A stretch of 64,000 bases of DNA from Williamsia phyllosphaerae (GCF_014635305.1 NZ_BMCS01000001.1:2356001-2420000); one strand, 5' to 3'; shown: positions 33,254-43,323, counted from the stretch's first letter. The notes: generated by a model from the letters alone, not told the origin. A program made the numbers and translations.

Positions 33254-34625
33254 CCACCTGGCCGACCCGCAGCACCCCGTCGGGATCGTGGTCGTCGGCC
33301 AACGCGGCCAGCCACGCCGTCGTGTCCTCGTCGTAGCAGCGCGCGATCCGCGCCGGATCCGAGGCGGGGGAGAAGTTGGGCAGTTCGCCGCCGGTCGACC
33401 ACGGCGTCATCGCCCCCACCACACCGGCGGCGTGCGCGGGCACCACGTCGGCGATCGGTGGGGCGAGCACGCCGATCACCATGAGCGAGAACGCCGCATC
33501 CCGATGACAGAACGCGCTGTGCACCGGCGCGGGCTGCGACATCGCCCCGCCCAACAGGCGTAGTTCGACGATCACCTGCGGCGAGCCGGCGTCGGGGCCG
33601 GCCGCCGACAGCAGCGCCTCGACGCCCTCGGGCGTGAGTTCCGCGAGCAGGGTGTGCTGCTCGTGGGTGGGCATCGGGTCGACCGGATCAGCGTGCACCG
33701 CACCGATCGCGGCGTACGGCATCATCGCGACCATGTCGATGATCGGTGTGGCGACCGCGCGCATCGGTGCGAGCGTCGCGGCCGCGGTCTGCGGGTCGGC
33801 GAGCGAGGCGTACCGGACGGCGACGGTGAACTTCCCGGCCAGCGGCGGCGGCACGTCGGGCAGCGGCGGCAGTTGCAGGAATGCGATGGAGGTGTTGGCG
33901 TCGGCGGGGAGATCGACGGTCCACTCGCGCCAGGCACGCAGCACCGCACCCGCGTCGGCGCCGTCGAAATACAGTGCTCCGCCGTAGAATTCGGCGATCG
34001 GTAGCAGGTCGATCCCCGCGGCGGTGACGATGCCGAGGGTGGCCTTGCCGCCGCGTAGCCCCCAGAAGAGTTCGGCGTGCTGATCGGGGGTGACGTGCAG
34101 CTGCGCGCCGGTGCCGGTCACGACGTCGAAGGAACGCACGTGGTCGGAGGACAGTCCCACCGACCGGACCAGCGGTCCGATACCGCACCCGGTGAGAAAG
34201 CCGACGACCCCGATGCCGGGCGCCGAACCCACCAGCGGTGCCAGTCCGTGCGGTGTGGCCTCGTCGATCACCTGCTGCCAGCGGACCCCGGCTCCGACCC
34301 GCGCTGTGGCCGTCGCGGCGTCGACGGTGCACTCCGACAACGCCGAGGTGTGCACCAGTATCGACGACTCGTCGACCGGCAGGGCGCCGTGGCCGGTGGC
34401 GGCGACCGCGACGGTCAGCCCGTGAGCGGCCGCCACACGCACGGTGGCGCTGATGTCGTCGGCATCGGCGGCGAGCACCACCGCGCACGGGGTGACCGGC
34501 ACCGACACGTTCCACGGGACGGCCCGCTCGTAGCCGGGTTCGCCAGGGGCGGCGACGACGCCGGTCACGATGGCGCGCAGTGCGGAGATCGGGTCGGTCG
34601 TCTGCAGTGAGGGCAGGGTCGTCAT
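33234..34625 (-). CDS. FAD-binding (BBE-like) oxidoreductase
   Basis: 463 residues. A PCMH-type FAD-binding domain lies at about 45-215, with VAVAATGHGALP (the His normally linked to FAD) and GVGFLTGCGIGPLVRSVGLSSDHV in the expected place. ELFWGLRGGKATLGIVT is a family signature. The second family attachment Cys may be in GFLTGCGIG. The C-terminal BBE motif is weak. AAGGAA precedes ATG 34625. The substrate is unknown. It follows the split AfsR-like regulator on the same strand, so that regulator may once have controlled it. Confidence 0.82.
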   Translation of the reverse strand: MTTLPSLQTTDPISALRAIVTGVVAAPGEPGYERAVPWNVSVPVTPCAVVLAADADDISATVRVAAAHGLTVAVAATGHGALPVDESSILVHTSALSECTVDAATATARVGAGVRWQQVIDEATPHGLAPLVGSAPGIGVVGFLTGCGIGPLVRSVGLSSDHVRSFDVVTGTGAQLHVTPDQHAELFWGLRGGKATLGIVTAAGIDLLPIAEFYGGALYFDGADAGAVLRAWREWTVDLPADANTSIAFLQLPPLPDVPPPLAGKFTVAVRYASLADPQTAAATLAPMRAVATPIIDMVAMMPYAAIGAVHADPVDPMPTHEQHTLLAELTPEGVEALLSAAGPDAGSPQVIVELRLLGGAMSQPAPVHSAFCHRDAAFSLMVIGVLAPPIADVVPAHAAGVVGAMTPWSTGGELPNFSPASDPARIARCYDEDTTAWLAALADDHDPDGVLRVGQVVRTPRA

Positions 34626-34753
34626 GGTGTTCCTTCACGTCGTGTGTCCGGTGTGGCAACACTGTGCAGAACCGGCCTTGCAATCCGCTTGGAGAAGTCG
34701 GCGTGCGCTCTTTCGAGTCTGTCGACCGCTCACGGACGAGGAGCTCGGGTGGA

Positions 34754-36622
34754 TCAGTCGGCGAGGACGGCCGCAGCCGCGTCGGCGACACCGCGCATCC
34801 CCATCCGCTGCGCCCGCTCGGCGATGTCGGAGATCTCGGCGGTGCGGGCGGGCGACGCATCGGCGACATCGGCCAGCAGCAACCGGGCGCGCAGCACCGT
34901 CGGGATGCCGCCGGTGCGCTCGCCGAGCGCCAGCGCTCCCGACGCGTATGCGCACGCGACGTCGACGCGTCCGACACATCGGTGCAGTCGGGCCAGGGCC
35001 AACGACACCGGGCCCGCCGACCCGACCTGACCGATGACGGCGATCCGGTCGGCGAACGGTGCGAGGTCGGCGACGAACCTCTCGACATGGTCGACCAGCC
35101 CCAGATCGGCGACGAGATGGGCCAGCAGCACGGCATTGCCGAGGGTGGTCCACACATGGACACCACGCTGTTCCCACCACCGGTCGATCATGGTCTCGGC
35201 CAGCGACCGATCGCCCCGGGCGCCGGCGATCGCCGCGGTGCCCGCCACCACCACACCGACCATCCCGTTGTCGCCGCGCTCCTCGATCACCGTCTGCATC
35301 CACCGCATCGGGTCGTCGGTGAGGGCGAGGTCCGAGAGCGTCCCCTGCTCCCAGCCCAGGCCCATGACCGCGATCATCCCGCTGCCCGCGACGTACAGCT
35401 CGGTCTGCTCGTGCACGTCACGGGCGATGGCGTGCTGTCGATGCGCCTCGGGGAGGTCGCCGTGCCACAGGGCGAGCGTCGATTCCATCCACCGCAACTG
35501 CGCTCGCAACACCGGCAATCGCAGTTCCTCGCTGCCCTCGATACCGCGCCGCAGGTGGTTCTCGGTCGCGGCGACGTCGCCGAGGCTCATCGTCGCCATG
35601 GTGGCCACCGAGTGGCCGATCACGGTGTCCACACGCGACTGCGCATGGTCGAGTGCGAGCAGCCGGTCCACCGCGACGAGGGTCTCGTGGCTGTGGGTGG
35701 CCACCCCGGAATAGGTGATCAGCCACGCGAGCAGGGCGTCGGCGGTCAGGTCGGGGTCGTCGGTGCGGGCGGCGAGATCGGCGGCCCGCCGCAGATATCC
35801 GGCTGGTACGGCGGCGTCGGGGTTGTAGCAGTGGCCCACCGCGAGGGCGGCCAGGACCGTGATGTGCGCCTCCGGGTCGCCCGTGGTGAACCGCTCGGCG
35901 CGCTCCAACACCTCGATCAGCGGTCCCGGATCGGTGGACGGCGCCTGCCACGGCCAGCAGCCGCTCGATCGGAGCAGTGCACCCGCCAACCGCCCGGTGG
36001 TGACCACCCGCCCCGCGTCGATGGCCCCGAGCAGCTGAACACGCACCGTGTCGAGCACGGTCTGCCCCCGGCCCGCCCGCCCCTCGGCCTGCAGCAATGC
36101 CATGGTCAGACGATCGCGGGTCGACGGATCCTGCTCGTCGACCGGGAGCCGGTCGTAGCTGTCCAGCGCGTGCCGCCACCACACGGCCGCCGTCTCCGAA
36201 CTCCACCGCGCGGCGGCATCGTCGGCCGCGGCCGCGCAGGCCTCGACGACCTCGATCGGGTCGACGAGCGGACCGGCGGCCATGAGGTGGTGCGCGCGGC
36301 GGCTCAGCGTGTCCCCGCCACCGCTGATCGCCCCCAGGTTCTCCGCGACGGTCGCGTGCAGGCGTCGACGCGCGAACGCGGGCATCGTCGCCACGACCTC
36401 CTCGCGCAGCAGTCCGTGGGCGAACACGTAACCGCCGGAGTCCGACCCGGTGGTGATGATGCGGCGATCGGCGGCGATGTCGAGGAGGTCGGCGACGGTG
36501 TCGAGGTCGAGTCCGCACGCGCGCGAGAGGAGTCGGATGTCGAGGACGTCGTCGACGACGGCGGCGGCACGCAACACGTCGTGGACCGCGGGGTCGAGGG
36601 CGGCCAGACGTCGATCGAGCAC
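34754..36622 (-). CDS. C-terminal part of an AfsR/SARP-type regulator, separated by an amber codon
   Basis: 622 residues if translation restarts at GTG 36622. It lies in exactly the same frame as the upstream gene (36644-38212), from which only a TAG at 36644-36646 and seven codons separate it. The sequence begins in mid-domain (MLDRRLAALDPAVHDVLRAAAVVDDVLD), the usual continuation of an ATPase winged-helix region, then runs through ~550 residues of TPR-like helical repeats. No ribosome site precedes the GTG. It is best read as the second half of one 1152-codon gene interrupted by a nonsense mutation or sequence error. Confidence 0.75.
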   Translation of the reverse strand: MLDRRLAALDPAVHDVLRAAAVVDDVLDIRLLSRACGLDLDTVADLLDIAADRRIITTGSDSGGYVFAHGLLREEVVATMPAFARRRLHATVAENLGAISGGGDTLSRRAHHLMAAGPLVDPIEVVEACAAAADDAAARWSSETAAVWWRHALDSYDRLPVDEQDPSTRDRLTMALLQAEGRAGRGQTVLDTVRVQLLGAIDAGRVVTTGRLAGALLRSSGCWPWQAPSTDPGPLIEVLERAERFTTGDPEAHITVLAALAVGHCYNPDAAVPAGYLRRAADLAARTDDPDLTADALLAWLITYSGVATHSHETLVAVDRLLALDHAQSRVDTVIGHSVATMATMSLGDVAATENHLRRGIEGSEELRLPVLRAQLRWMESTLALWHGDLPEAHRQHAIARDVHEQTELYVAGSGMIAVMGLGWEQGTLSDLALTDDPMRWMQTVIEERGDNGMVGVVVAGTAAIAGARGDRSLAETMIDRWWEQRGVHVWTTLGNAVLLAHLVADLGLVDHVERFVADLAPFADRIAVIGQVGSAGPVSLALARLHRCVGRVDVACAYASGALALGERTGGIPTVLRARLLLADVADASPARTAEISDIAERAQRMGMRGVADAAAAVLAD

Positions 36623-36643
36623 GGAACGGACCGCGACCGGGAT

Positions 36644-38212
36644 CTAGCCCTCGGCACGTTCGGCCCTCGACAACCGCGCGTACTCCGACACGAACAGCGG
36701 GTTGCCGCCGGTCCGCTCGGCCAGCGTGGCTCGTTCGGCGTCGGTCAGCGACTCCTCGGCGATCTGGTCGGCCAGGATGGCGACCTCGGTGGGCGTCATC
36801 GCCGGGATGGCCATCTGGCGGTTGGCCTGTCCGCGCGCGGCGCCGGCGAGCAATCGGGTGAGGGCGGGGTCGGTGGCCTGGTCGCGAAGGGTCAGCACCA
36901 CCGCCACCGACCGGTCGGTCAGGGCGGTCGACAGATAAGCGAGGCAGCCCAGCGACGCGGGATCGGTCCACTGGACGTCGTCGACGACCAGGGCCAGCGG
37001 CCCCGACCGGGCGTGGTTCTCGATCAGTTCCTGCACCCGCTCATAGATCGCGAAGCGCGCGGTGTCGGGGTCGACGCCCGCGGGGACCGCGAGCACGGTG
37101 TCGGCGTCGTCGCCGAGACCACGGACGAGCTGACGCATCGACCACCAGATCGGCGTCGTCTCCTCCGGGTTGCGTGCCCACACGGCCGACCCGCCCAGCT
37201 CGATCACACGGTTGCTCGCGAACTGGGCCAGTCGTGTCTTGCCGATCCCGGCGGGCCCGACGAGCGTGAGCCAGCGGGTGGCGCCGGCGACCACGTCGGC
37301 GGCGAGGTGCTCGACTGCCTCGATCTCGCGACGACGACCGACCAGCGTCGACGTGGGTGGGGGATCAGCGGTCGGACGGGGCGTCGGCGGGGTCGCCGGG
37401 GCCGGCGCCTCGGTCGGCCGGGCGCCGGTCCATCCGGGTCGCCGCGGCCAGGCGGTCAGTTCCGGATCGTGGCGCAGGATCGACCCCTGCAGGTCGCGCA
37501 GCTCGGGGCCCGGCTCGAGACCCAGCTCCTCGTCGAGGTGGGCCGCGTGTCGGCGGTACACCTCGAGTGCTTCCGGGGATCGACCGGCGCGGTAGAGCGT
37601 CAGCATGTGCAGCCAACAGGAGCGATCACGGAGCGGATGGGCCCGACGTAGGGCGGCCACCTCGACCAGGGCCGGGGCGATCTGCGCGGACGCCAGCAGG
37701 GCCGAGAGGTGGTGTTCCCGGCACTCCACCACAATCTCGTCGAGTCCGGTCGCGGCCACCGACACCCAGTCGCGGTCGGCGAGGTCCGCCAGGAGGGGCC
37801 CGCGCCACAGCGCCAACGCGCGTTCCGAGGTGCTCAGCACGACCGGCCAGTCCTCGGCGTCGGCGGCGGTCCGGGCGGCGGTGGCGAGCGCGCGGAACTC
37901 ACCCAGGTCGGTCTGCTTGGCGGGGATGTCGAGGAGGTAGCCGGGCGGCTGTCGGACGATCGGCGAGGTCCCGGTGACGTCGTCACGCAGCAGCCGACGC
38001 AGGTTGGAGATGTAGGCGTGCAGGCTGGCGGTCGTGTTGGCGGGCAGCCGCTCGCCCCAGACCGCCGCGCAGATGCGCTCCGTGGACACCACGTGCCCAC
38101 GGTCCAGCAGCATCAGTGCGAGCACCGCGCGTTGTTTGGGGGATCCGAGATCGACCGCCGCTCCCTCGCGCGTGACCCCCAGCGGACCGAGAAGCGAGAA
38201 TCGCATCGACAC
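36644..38212 (-). CDS. N-terminal part of an AfsR/SARP-type regulator (DNA-binding, BTAD, ATPase)
   Basis: 522 residues ending at TAG 36644. An OmpR-like DNA-binding domain (about 1-95; GSPKQRAVLALMLLDRGHVVS, LRRLLRDD) is followed by a bacterial transcriptional activation domain (about 100-245; LHMLTLYRAGRSPEALEVYRR). A Pro-rich linker leads to an AAA/STAND ATPase with Walker A LVGPAGIGKTRLAQ (about 320) and Walker B LALVVDDVQW (about 400). The reading stops inside the domain just after ERTGGNPLFVSEYARLSRAE. SARP regulators usually activate neighbouring metabolic genes. GTG 38212 or ATG 38206 may be the start. Confidence 0.8.
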   Translation of the reverse strand: MSMRFSLLGPLGVTREGAAVDLGSPKQRAVLALMLLDRGHVVSTERICAAVWGERLPANTTASLHAYISNLRRLLRDDVTGTSPIVRQPPGYLLDIPAKQTDLGEFRALATAARTAADAEDWPVVLSTSERALALWRGPLLADLADRDWVSVAATGLDEIVVECREHHLSALLASAQIAPALVEVAALRRAHPLRDRSCWLHMLTLYRAGRSPEALEVYRRHAAHLDEELGLEPGPELRDLQGSILRHDPELTAWPRRPGWTGARPTEAPAPATPPTPRPTADPPPTSTLVGRRREIEAVEHLAADVVAGATRWLTLVGPAGIGKTRLAQFASNRVIELGGSAVWARNPEETTPIWWSMRQLVRGLGDDADTVLAVPAGVDPDTARFAIYERVQELIENHARSGPLALVVDDVQWTDPASLGCLAYLSTALTDRSVAVVLTLRDQATDPALTRLLAGAARGQANRQMAIPAMTPTEVAILADQIAEESLTDAERATLAERTGGNPLFVSEYARLSRAERAEG

Positions 38213-38324
38213 CCCGTCGCGACGTCGGCAGAACCTGTCAGGACAGTTCTAGCGGACGACGGCGGGTGGCGCAGCCCAGTCGCGCAGACGCGTGCGCGAC
38301 CTCGTCAGGAGTACTACGTACGGA

Positions 38325-38921
38325 CTACAGCGGCGTGGTGGCCAGGGCCCACAGGACGGTCGAGGCGTCCGGCTGCAGTTCGCATGGTGTGCCGTCGGCG
38401 GCACTCTGCAGAGCGAGTCCGTCGGCGTAGACGAGCACGCGGTTGACCCGTGCGCGTGCTTCGTCCTCGTCGAGACCGGCGATCCCGAACGCGCCCAGCA
38501 GCAAGCCGCGGTAAGCGGCGAGGCAGCGGGCGCTGATCTCCGCGACGGCCGGGTTGCGGGCTGCCTCGGTGTACATCTCCAGCTGGGCCAGCATGCGGTT
38601 CGGCTCGCAGTACGAGGCGCTGAAGTCCTCGAAGACCGATCGCATCAGGGCGCGCGGCGAAGCGGTCTCGAGCTCGGCCTTGACCAGGGCCGCCTCGCAG
38701 CGGGTGACCACCGAGTCCGCATAGCGCCCCAGCGCGGCGAGCATCAGCGCCTCGCGGTCGGCGAAGTGGTACGTGGTCGATCCCAACGACAGCCCGGCCG
38801 CATCGGCGACCTCGCGCAAGGTGATCGCGTGCAGCCCCCGCTCACCGATCAGCTGCAGGGTTGCGTCGAGCAATACGTCGCGCCCGGTTCCGCGCGTGAC
38901 TGTCGCGCGACGTGTGTTCAT
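38325..38921 (-). CDS. TetR/AcrR family regulator
   Basis: 198 residues. The HTH lies at about 15-60 (LLDATLQLIGERGLHAITLREVADAAGLSLGSTTYHFADREAL). The ligand domain is of the TetR_C type with helices SVFEDFSASYCEPNRMLAQLEMY. The upstream region holds a perfect palindrome TGGACTGCAGTCCA 34 bp before the start, a likely autoregulatory site. No clearly linked target gene is adjacent, so the controlled function is not known. Confidence 0.88.
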   Translation of the reverse strand: MNTRRATVTRGTGRDVLLDATLQLIGERGLHAITLREVADAAGLSLGSTTYHFADREALMLAALGRYADSVVTRCEAALVKAELETASPRALMRSVFEDFSASYCEPNRMLAQLEMYTEAARNPAVAEISARCLAAYRGLLLGAFGIAGLDEDEARARVNRVLVYADGLALQSAADGTPCELQPDASTVLWALATTPL

Positions 38922-38954
38922 CTGAAACGTTCCTCACCCTCACGCGGCCCGAGA

Positions 38955-38968
38955 TGGACTGCAGTCCA
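38955..38968. promoter_or_regulatory. Candidate TetR operator
   Basis: TGGACTGCAGTCCA, a 14-bp perfect palindrome between the TetR gene (start 38921) and the rpf gene, 34 bp upstream of the TetR start. Confidence 0.6.
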
Positions 38969-39069
38969 CGTTGACAATAGCGAATGACATCAAGCGATCC
39001 AGCGAATCTTCTCTAATAGTGTTCAAACGCACGCAATCTGTCCAATCTGGCATCCGCCACACAGCGCGA

Positions 39070-39094
39070 AACCCGCAGCCGACGGCTGCGGGTT
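39070..39094 (-). terminator. Terminator of the rpf-like gene
   Basis: Perfect 11-bp stem AACCCGCAGCC / GGCTGCGGGTT with a 3-nt loop, about 50 bp after the rpf stop on the minus strand. A short run of T follows on that strand. Confidence 0.6.
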
Positions 39095-39142
39095 CCACGT
39101 GAACCTGTGGGTCGCGAGGGCTACGCGACCTGATCTAGATGA

Positions 39143-39796
<654 letters not shown>

Positions 39797-40369
39797 TCAG
39801 CCGACGCGGCGTAGCCCGTCGATGACGACGCGGACGATCGGCGCGCTGTCGGCCGGGGCCATGTTCGGGTGGCACGTCATCGACAGTCCGCCGATGAGAC
39901 GGAAGACGTCGGCCGCGGTGACGTCCGACCGGAACGTCCCCTGCTCCTGGCCGGCGGTGAGGATCGTGCCGATCATCTCCTGCGACGCCGCGCGTGAGTC
40001 GACGAACACCGGCGCCTCGGCGCCGAGTTCGGCCAGGATGACCTCTTTCATGCCCCGCTTGGACGCGGCGGTCCGCAGGTACTCGCCGAACACCGCGACC
40101 AGCGCGTCATCGGGCGGCAGGGTCTCACCGAACCGTCGTCCGTTGGCCACGATCTCCTCGGACTGGCTGCGGTAGACGGCCTCGATGAGTGCCTCGCGGC
40201 TGGGGAAGTTGCGATAGAGCGTGCCGATTCCGACGCCGGCGTCTGCGGCGATCCGATCGAGCGGAGCATCGACGCCCGACTCGGCGAAAACCGCCCGCGC
40301 GGCTGTGACCAGCTTGTCGCGGTTGCGGAGGGCATCGGCGCGCGGTGCTCGCTCGGTGGCCTTGGTCAC
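39797..40369 (-). CDS. TetR/AcrR family repressor, divergent from an MFS exporter
   Basis: 190 residues. HTH LDRIAADAGVGIGTLYRNFPSREALIEAVY (about 38-68), then a helical ligand domain of the SACE_7040/TetR_C type. It is divergent from the EmrB-type transporter gene across 127 bp containing two palindromes, one inside the exporter's promoter spacer. It is most likely the repressor of the exporter, released by an exported compound. Confidence 0.88.
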   Translation of the reverse strand: MTKATERAPRADALRNRDKLVTAARAVFAESGVDAPLDRIAADAGVGIGTLYRNFPSREALIEAVYRSQSEEIVANGRRFGETLPPDDALVAVFGEYLRTAASKRGMKEVILAELGAEAPVFVDSRAASQEMIGTILTAGQEQGTFRSDVTAADVFRLIGGLSMTCHPNMAPADSAPIVRVVIDGLRRVG

Positions 40370-40407
40370 CAGTCCTCCTCGGTGAGAACGGCAGAATCGT
40401 CAGACGG

Positions 40408-40436
40408 TTGCAAAGCGGAGGGTTCCTCCGTATCGT
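40408..40436 (+). promoter_or_regulatory. Promoter of the MFS exporter with operator in the spacer
   Basis: TTGCAA (40408-40413) and TATCGT (40431-40436) are 17 bp apart. The spacer contains CGGAGG-GTT-CCTCCG (40416-40430), a perfect 6-bp-arm inverted repeat. A repressor bound there would exclude RNA polymerase. A second palindrome GGAAGCTTCC (40444-40453) follows downstream. Confidence 0.65.
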
Positions 40437-40496
40437 AACCGGAGGAAGCTTCCGTTTCGCGCTCGAGTGTACTCCAACCCCTGAGGGAGACCACAC

Positions 40497-41993
40497 ATGT
40501 CTTTCATCCATTCCGTCCGCGAGACGGCGGCGTCACCACGCCGTTGGTCGAACCGACTTCGAGACCATCTCGGCACCCTGGTGCTCATCAGCGTGCTCGG
40601 TTGCCAGCTGATGGTGGTCGTCGACGCCACCATCGTCAACGTTGCCCTGCCGGACATTCAACGGGCGCTTGGCTTCTCGTCGACATCGCTGTCGTGGGTG
40701 CTCAACGCCTACACCCTCACATTCGGCGGTTTGCTGCTGCTGGGTGCCCGCATGGGCGACATCCTCGGACGTCGTCGGACGTTCCTGGCCGGGCTGGCGC
40801 TGTTCGTGGTGGCATCCGCGGCGGGCGGGTTCGCCACCAGTGGCGTCGAACTCCTGGCCGCACGAGCCCTGCAGGGCGTGGGCGCCGCGGTCGCCGCACC
40901 GGCGGCACTGGCGTTGCTCATGACCCGCTTTCCCGAAGGGCGCGAGCGCAATCGAGCCCTGGGTCTGTTCACGGCGGTGTCCATCGGCGGCTTCTCGATC
41001 GGCCTGGTGCTCGGCGGGGCGCTCACCCAGTGGCTGGACTGGCGCTGGGTCCTGTTCGTCAACGTCCCCATCGGCATCCTGGTCCTGATCGCCGGCGCGG
41101 TGTCGCTGCCGACGACCGCCCGCAGCCGCAAACAGTTCGACCTCCAGGGTGCGCTGTACTCGACGGTCGGGATCGGTGCGCTCGTCTACGGACTGGTCAG
41201 TGCGGCCGAGCGCGGCTGGTCCTCGCCGACGACGTTGGCGTCGCTGGGTGTCGGGGTGGTGCTGCTCGTGGCCTTCGTGCTCGCCGAGAGTCGTGCGGCA
41301 CAACCGATCACGCCGTTGCGGTTGTTCGCCAGCGTTCCCCGTGCGTCGGCCTACGCCGGGCGTCTGGTGATGGTGGCCGGGTTCATGGGCATGATGTTCT
41401 TCCTGACGCAGTTCCTGCAGGACGTCCTCGGGTACGGACCGTTGCAGACCGGTCTGGCCTACCTGCCGATGACCGCGTCGACGTTCCTCGCGACGCAGTT
41501 CTCCGCGCGCTACGCCTCGGTCCACTTCACCGCGCGGACGCTGCTGCTCGTCGGGTTCGGCGCCGCGATGGCGGGGATGGCGTGGCTGACCCAGATCCAC
41601 CAGGGGTCGAGCTATGCCGAGCTCGTGGGACCGATGGTGCTGATCGGACTCGGCGGCGGGATGTCCTTCCTGTCGTTGACCACCGCCGCGCTGCGGGGTG
41701 TCGCACCCGAGGACGCCGGTGCGGCGTCGGGGATGGTCAACACGATGCAGCAGCTCGGTGGGACGCTGGGGCTGGCGATCCTGGTGACGATCTTCGGATC
41801 GGCCAGCAGGGCGGCCGGGGGCACCGAGCTGCATGCGTTCACCGTCGGCGTGCAGGAGACCTTCTGGGCCTCGACGATCCTGCTGGCGGTGGGGATGGTG
41901 CTGATGGCGATCACCCAGGGCGAGCGCAGGCAACCGCAGGCCGCGCCCGTGGATGACCCGGAGATGGCCGCGGTGGGCTCCGAGGTGGTCTGA
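40497..41993 (+). CDS. DHA2 (EmrB/QacA) family MFS drug exporter
   Basis: 498 residues with about 14 membrane helices, the DHA2 layout. LVLISVLGCQLMVVVDATIVNVALPDIQ is the family D1-type helix with Asp. GARMGDILGRRRTFLAGL is motif A and LGGALTQWLDWRWVLFVNVPIG motif C. The N-terminal ~22 residues are an extra hydrophilic lead. It uses proton motive force to export hydrophobic compounds. It is under the divergent TetR, as the operator in its promoter shows. Confidence 0.9.
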   Translation: MSFIHSVRETAASPRRWSNRLRDHLGTLVLISVLGCQLMVVVDATIVNVALPDIQRALGFSSTSLSWVLNAYTLTFGGLLLLGARMGDILGRRRTFLAGLALFVVASAAGGFATSGVELLAARALQGVGAAVAAPAALALLMTRFPEGRERNRALGLFTAVSIGGFSIGLVLGGALTQWLDWRWVLFVNVPIGILVLIAGAVSLPTTARSRKQFDLQGALYSTVGIGALVYGLVSAAERGWSSPTTLASLGVGVVLLVAFVLAESRAAQPITPLRLFASVPRASAYAGRLVMVAGFMGMMFFLTQFLQDVLGYGPLQTGLAYLPMTASTFLATQFSARYASVHFTARTLLLVGFGAAMAGMAWLTQIHQGSSYAELVGPMVLIGLGGGMSFLSLTTAALRGVAPEDAGAASGMVNTMQQLGGTLGLAILVTIFGSASRAAGGTELHAFTVGVQETFWASTILLAVGMVLMAITQGERRQPQAAPVDDPEMAAVGSEVV

Positions 41994-42010
41994 GGATCGA
42001 CGGTTCCCCG

Positions 42011-42030
42011 CGGCTCACTGCGGCTCACTG
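42011..42030. repeat. Short tandem duplication
   Basis: CGGCTCACTG occurs twice in direct succession in the gap between the exporter stop and the fadE23 terminator. No function is apparent. Confidence 0.8.
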
Positions 42031-42043
42031 CGGGGTCGAGAAC

Positions 42044-42085
42044 CAAAAGAGGCCCGGGCACACCCCTCGGTGTACCCGGGCCTCT
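42044..42085 (-). terminator. Terminator of the acyl-CoA dehydrogenase operon
   Basis: Inverted repeat AGAGGCCCGGG / CCCGGGCCTCT, extended by CACACC / GGTGTA inside, followed by TTTT on the minus strand. It lies 20 bp after the fadE23-like stop and may also stop the convergent exporter transcript. Confidence 0.85.
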
Positions 42086-42105
42086 CGGCAACTCGTGTCC
42101 GCAGC

Positions 42106-43323
42106 CTACTTCAGCTCGGCGCTGCTCTTGTTCAGAACGCGACGGGCGATCACCAGGTTCTGGATCTGCTGGGTGCCCTCGAAGATGTCGAGGATCTTCG
42201 AGTCACGCGCCCACTTCTCGAGGAGCAGGTGCTCGGAGTAGCCCAACGTGCCTGCGAGCTCCACCGCGCGGGTGGAGACGTCGACGACGGTGCGTCCGGC
42301 CTTGGCCTTCGACATCGACGCCTCCTTGGAGTTCGGCTGCTTGTTGTCGGCCATCCAGGCGGCACGCAGCATCAGCAGGTACGCGCCCTCGTAGTCGGAC
42401 TCCAGGCGGATGAACTCCGCGGCCGCGGCGTGCTGCGTGTGCGCAGGCTTGTCGTAGTCGATCTCGACCCCGGCCTCCTCGAGCAGACGACGGATCTCCT
42501 CGAGTGCCGCACGGGTGACACCCACGGCCATGGCGGCCACCATCGGGCGGGTGTTGTCGAACGTCTGCATGACGCCGCCGAACCCCTTCTTGGTGTCCAC
42601 CTCGGGCGAACCGAGGAGATTCTCCTTCGGGATGCGGCAGTTCTCGAAGCGGATCTGCGCGGTGTCGGAGACCTTGATGCCCAGCTTGTGCTCGAGACGC
42701 TCGATGGTCACGCCGGGGTGCTCACGGGGGACCACGAAGCTCTTGATCGCGGCGCGGCCCGCGCTCTTGTCCACGGTCGCCCACACCACGATGTGGGTGG
42801 CTCGCGAACCGGCCGTCACGTAGATCTTCTCGCCGTTGATGATGTAGTCGTCGCCGTCGAGCACAGCGGTGGTCGAGACCGCCGCCGAGTCGGAACCGAA
42901 GCCGGGCTCGGTGATGGCCATCGCGGCCCACACCTTGCCGAAGCTCTTGAGCTGCTCATCGGTCGCGACCGCGGAGATCGCCGCGTTGCCCAGTCCCTGG
43001 AACGGCATGCTGAGCACGAGACCCACGTCGCCCCAAGACGTCTCGAGGACGTTGAGGCAGGCCTGCATGTTGCCGCCGTTGGCGACAGCGCCCTTGGGAA
43101 GTGTCTTTTCGGGCTGTGCGCGACCGCCGTCGGCGCCGGCGCCCGCCTGACCGGTCTCGGTCAGACCGTCGTAGAGGCTGGCGAGGGTGTCGAGTTCGAT
43201 GGGGTAGTCGTGCTCACGCTGGTCGTACTTGCGTGAGACGGGCCGGAAGATGTTCGCCGCCGCCTGGTGCGCCTGATCGACGGTCACCAGGAGCTTCTTG
43301 GGCAGTTCCAGATTGATTGCCAT
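42106..43323 (-). CDS. fadE23: Acyl-CoA dehydrogenase, FadE23-like (catalytic subunit candidate)
   Basis: 405 residues. FAD/substrate motifs AMAITEPGFGSDSAAVST and KIYVTAGSRATHIVVWA are in place. ILDIFEGTQQIQNLVIAR near the C-terminus supplies the catalytic Glu of the EGT motif, followed by a complete final helix. Length and order agree with Rv3140 (FadE23). It is the second gene of an operon with the FadE24-like gene, 45 bp downstream of it. Confidence 0.85.
   Translation of the reverse strand: MAINLELPKKLLVTVDQAHQAAANIFRPVSRKYDQREHDYPIELDTLASLYDGLTETGQAGAGADGGRAQPEKTLPKGAVANGGNMQACLNVLETSWGDVGLVLSMPFQGLGNAAISAVATDEQLKSFGKVWAAMAITEPGFGSDSAAVSTTAVLDGDDYIINGEKIYVTAGSRATHIVVWATVDKSAGRAAIKSFVVPREHPGVTIERLEHKLGIKVSDTAQIRFENCRIPKENLLGSPEVDTKKGFGGVMQTFDNTRPMVAAMAVGVTRAALEEIRRLLEEAGVEIDYDKPAHTQHAAAAEFIRLESDYEGAYLLMLRAAWMADNKQPNSKEASMSKAKAGRTVVDVSTRAVELAGTLGYSEHLLLEKWARDSKILDIFEGTQQIQNLVIARRVLNKSSAELK

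Noticed and set aside
40533..41933. 466-codon antisense frame over the MFS exporter
   Set aside because: Shadow frame rich in Arg, Gln and His, with no start signals and no family.
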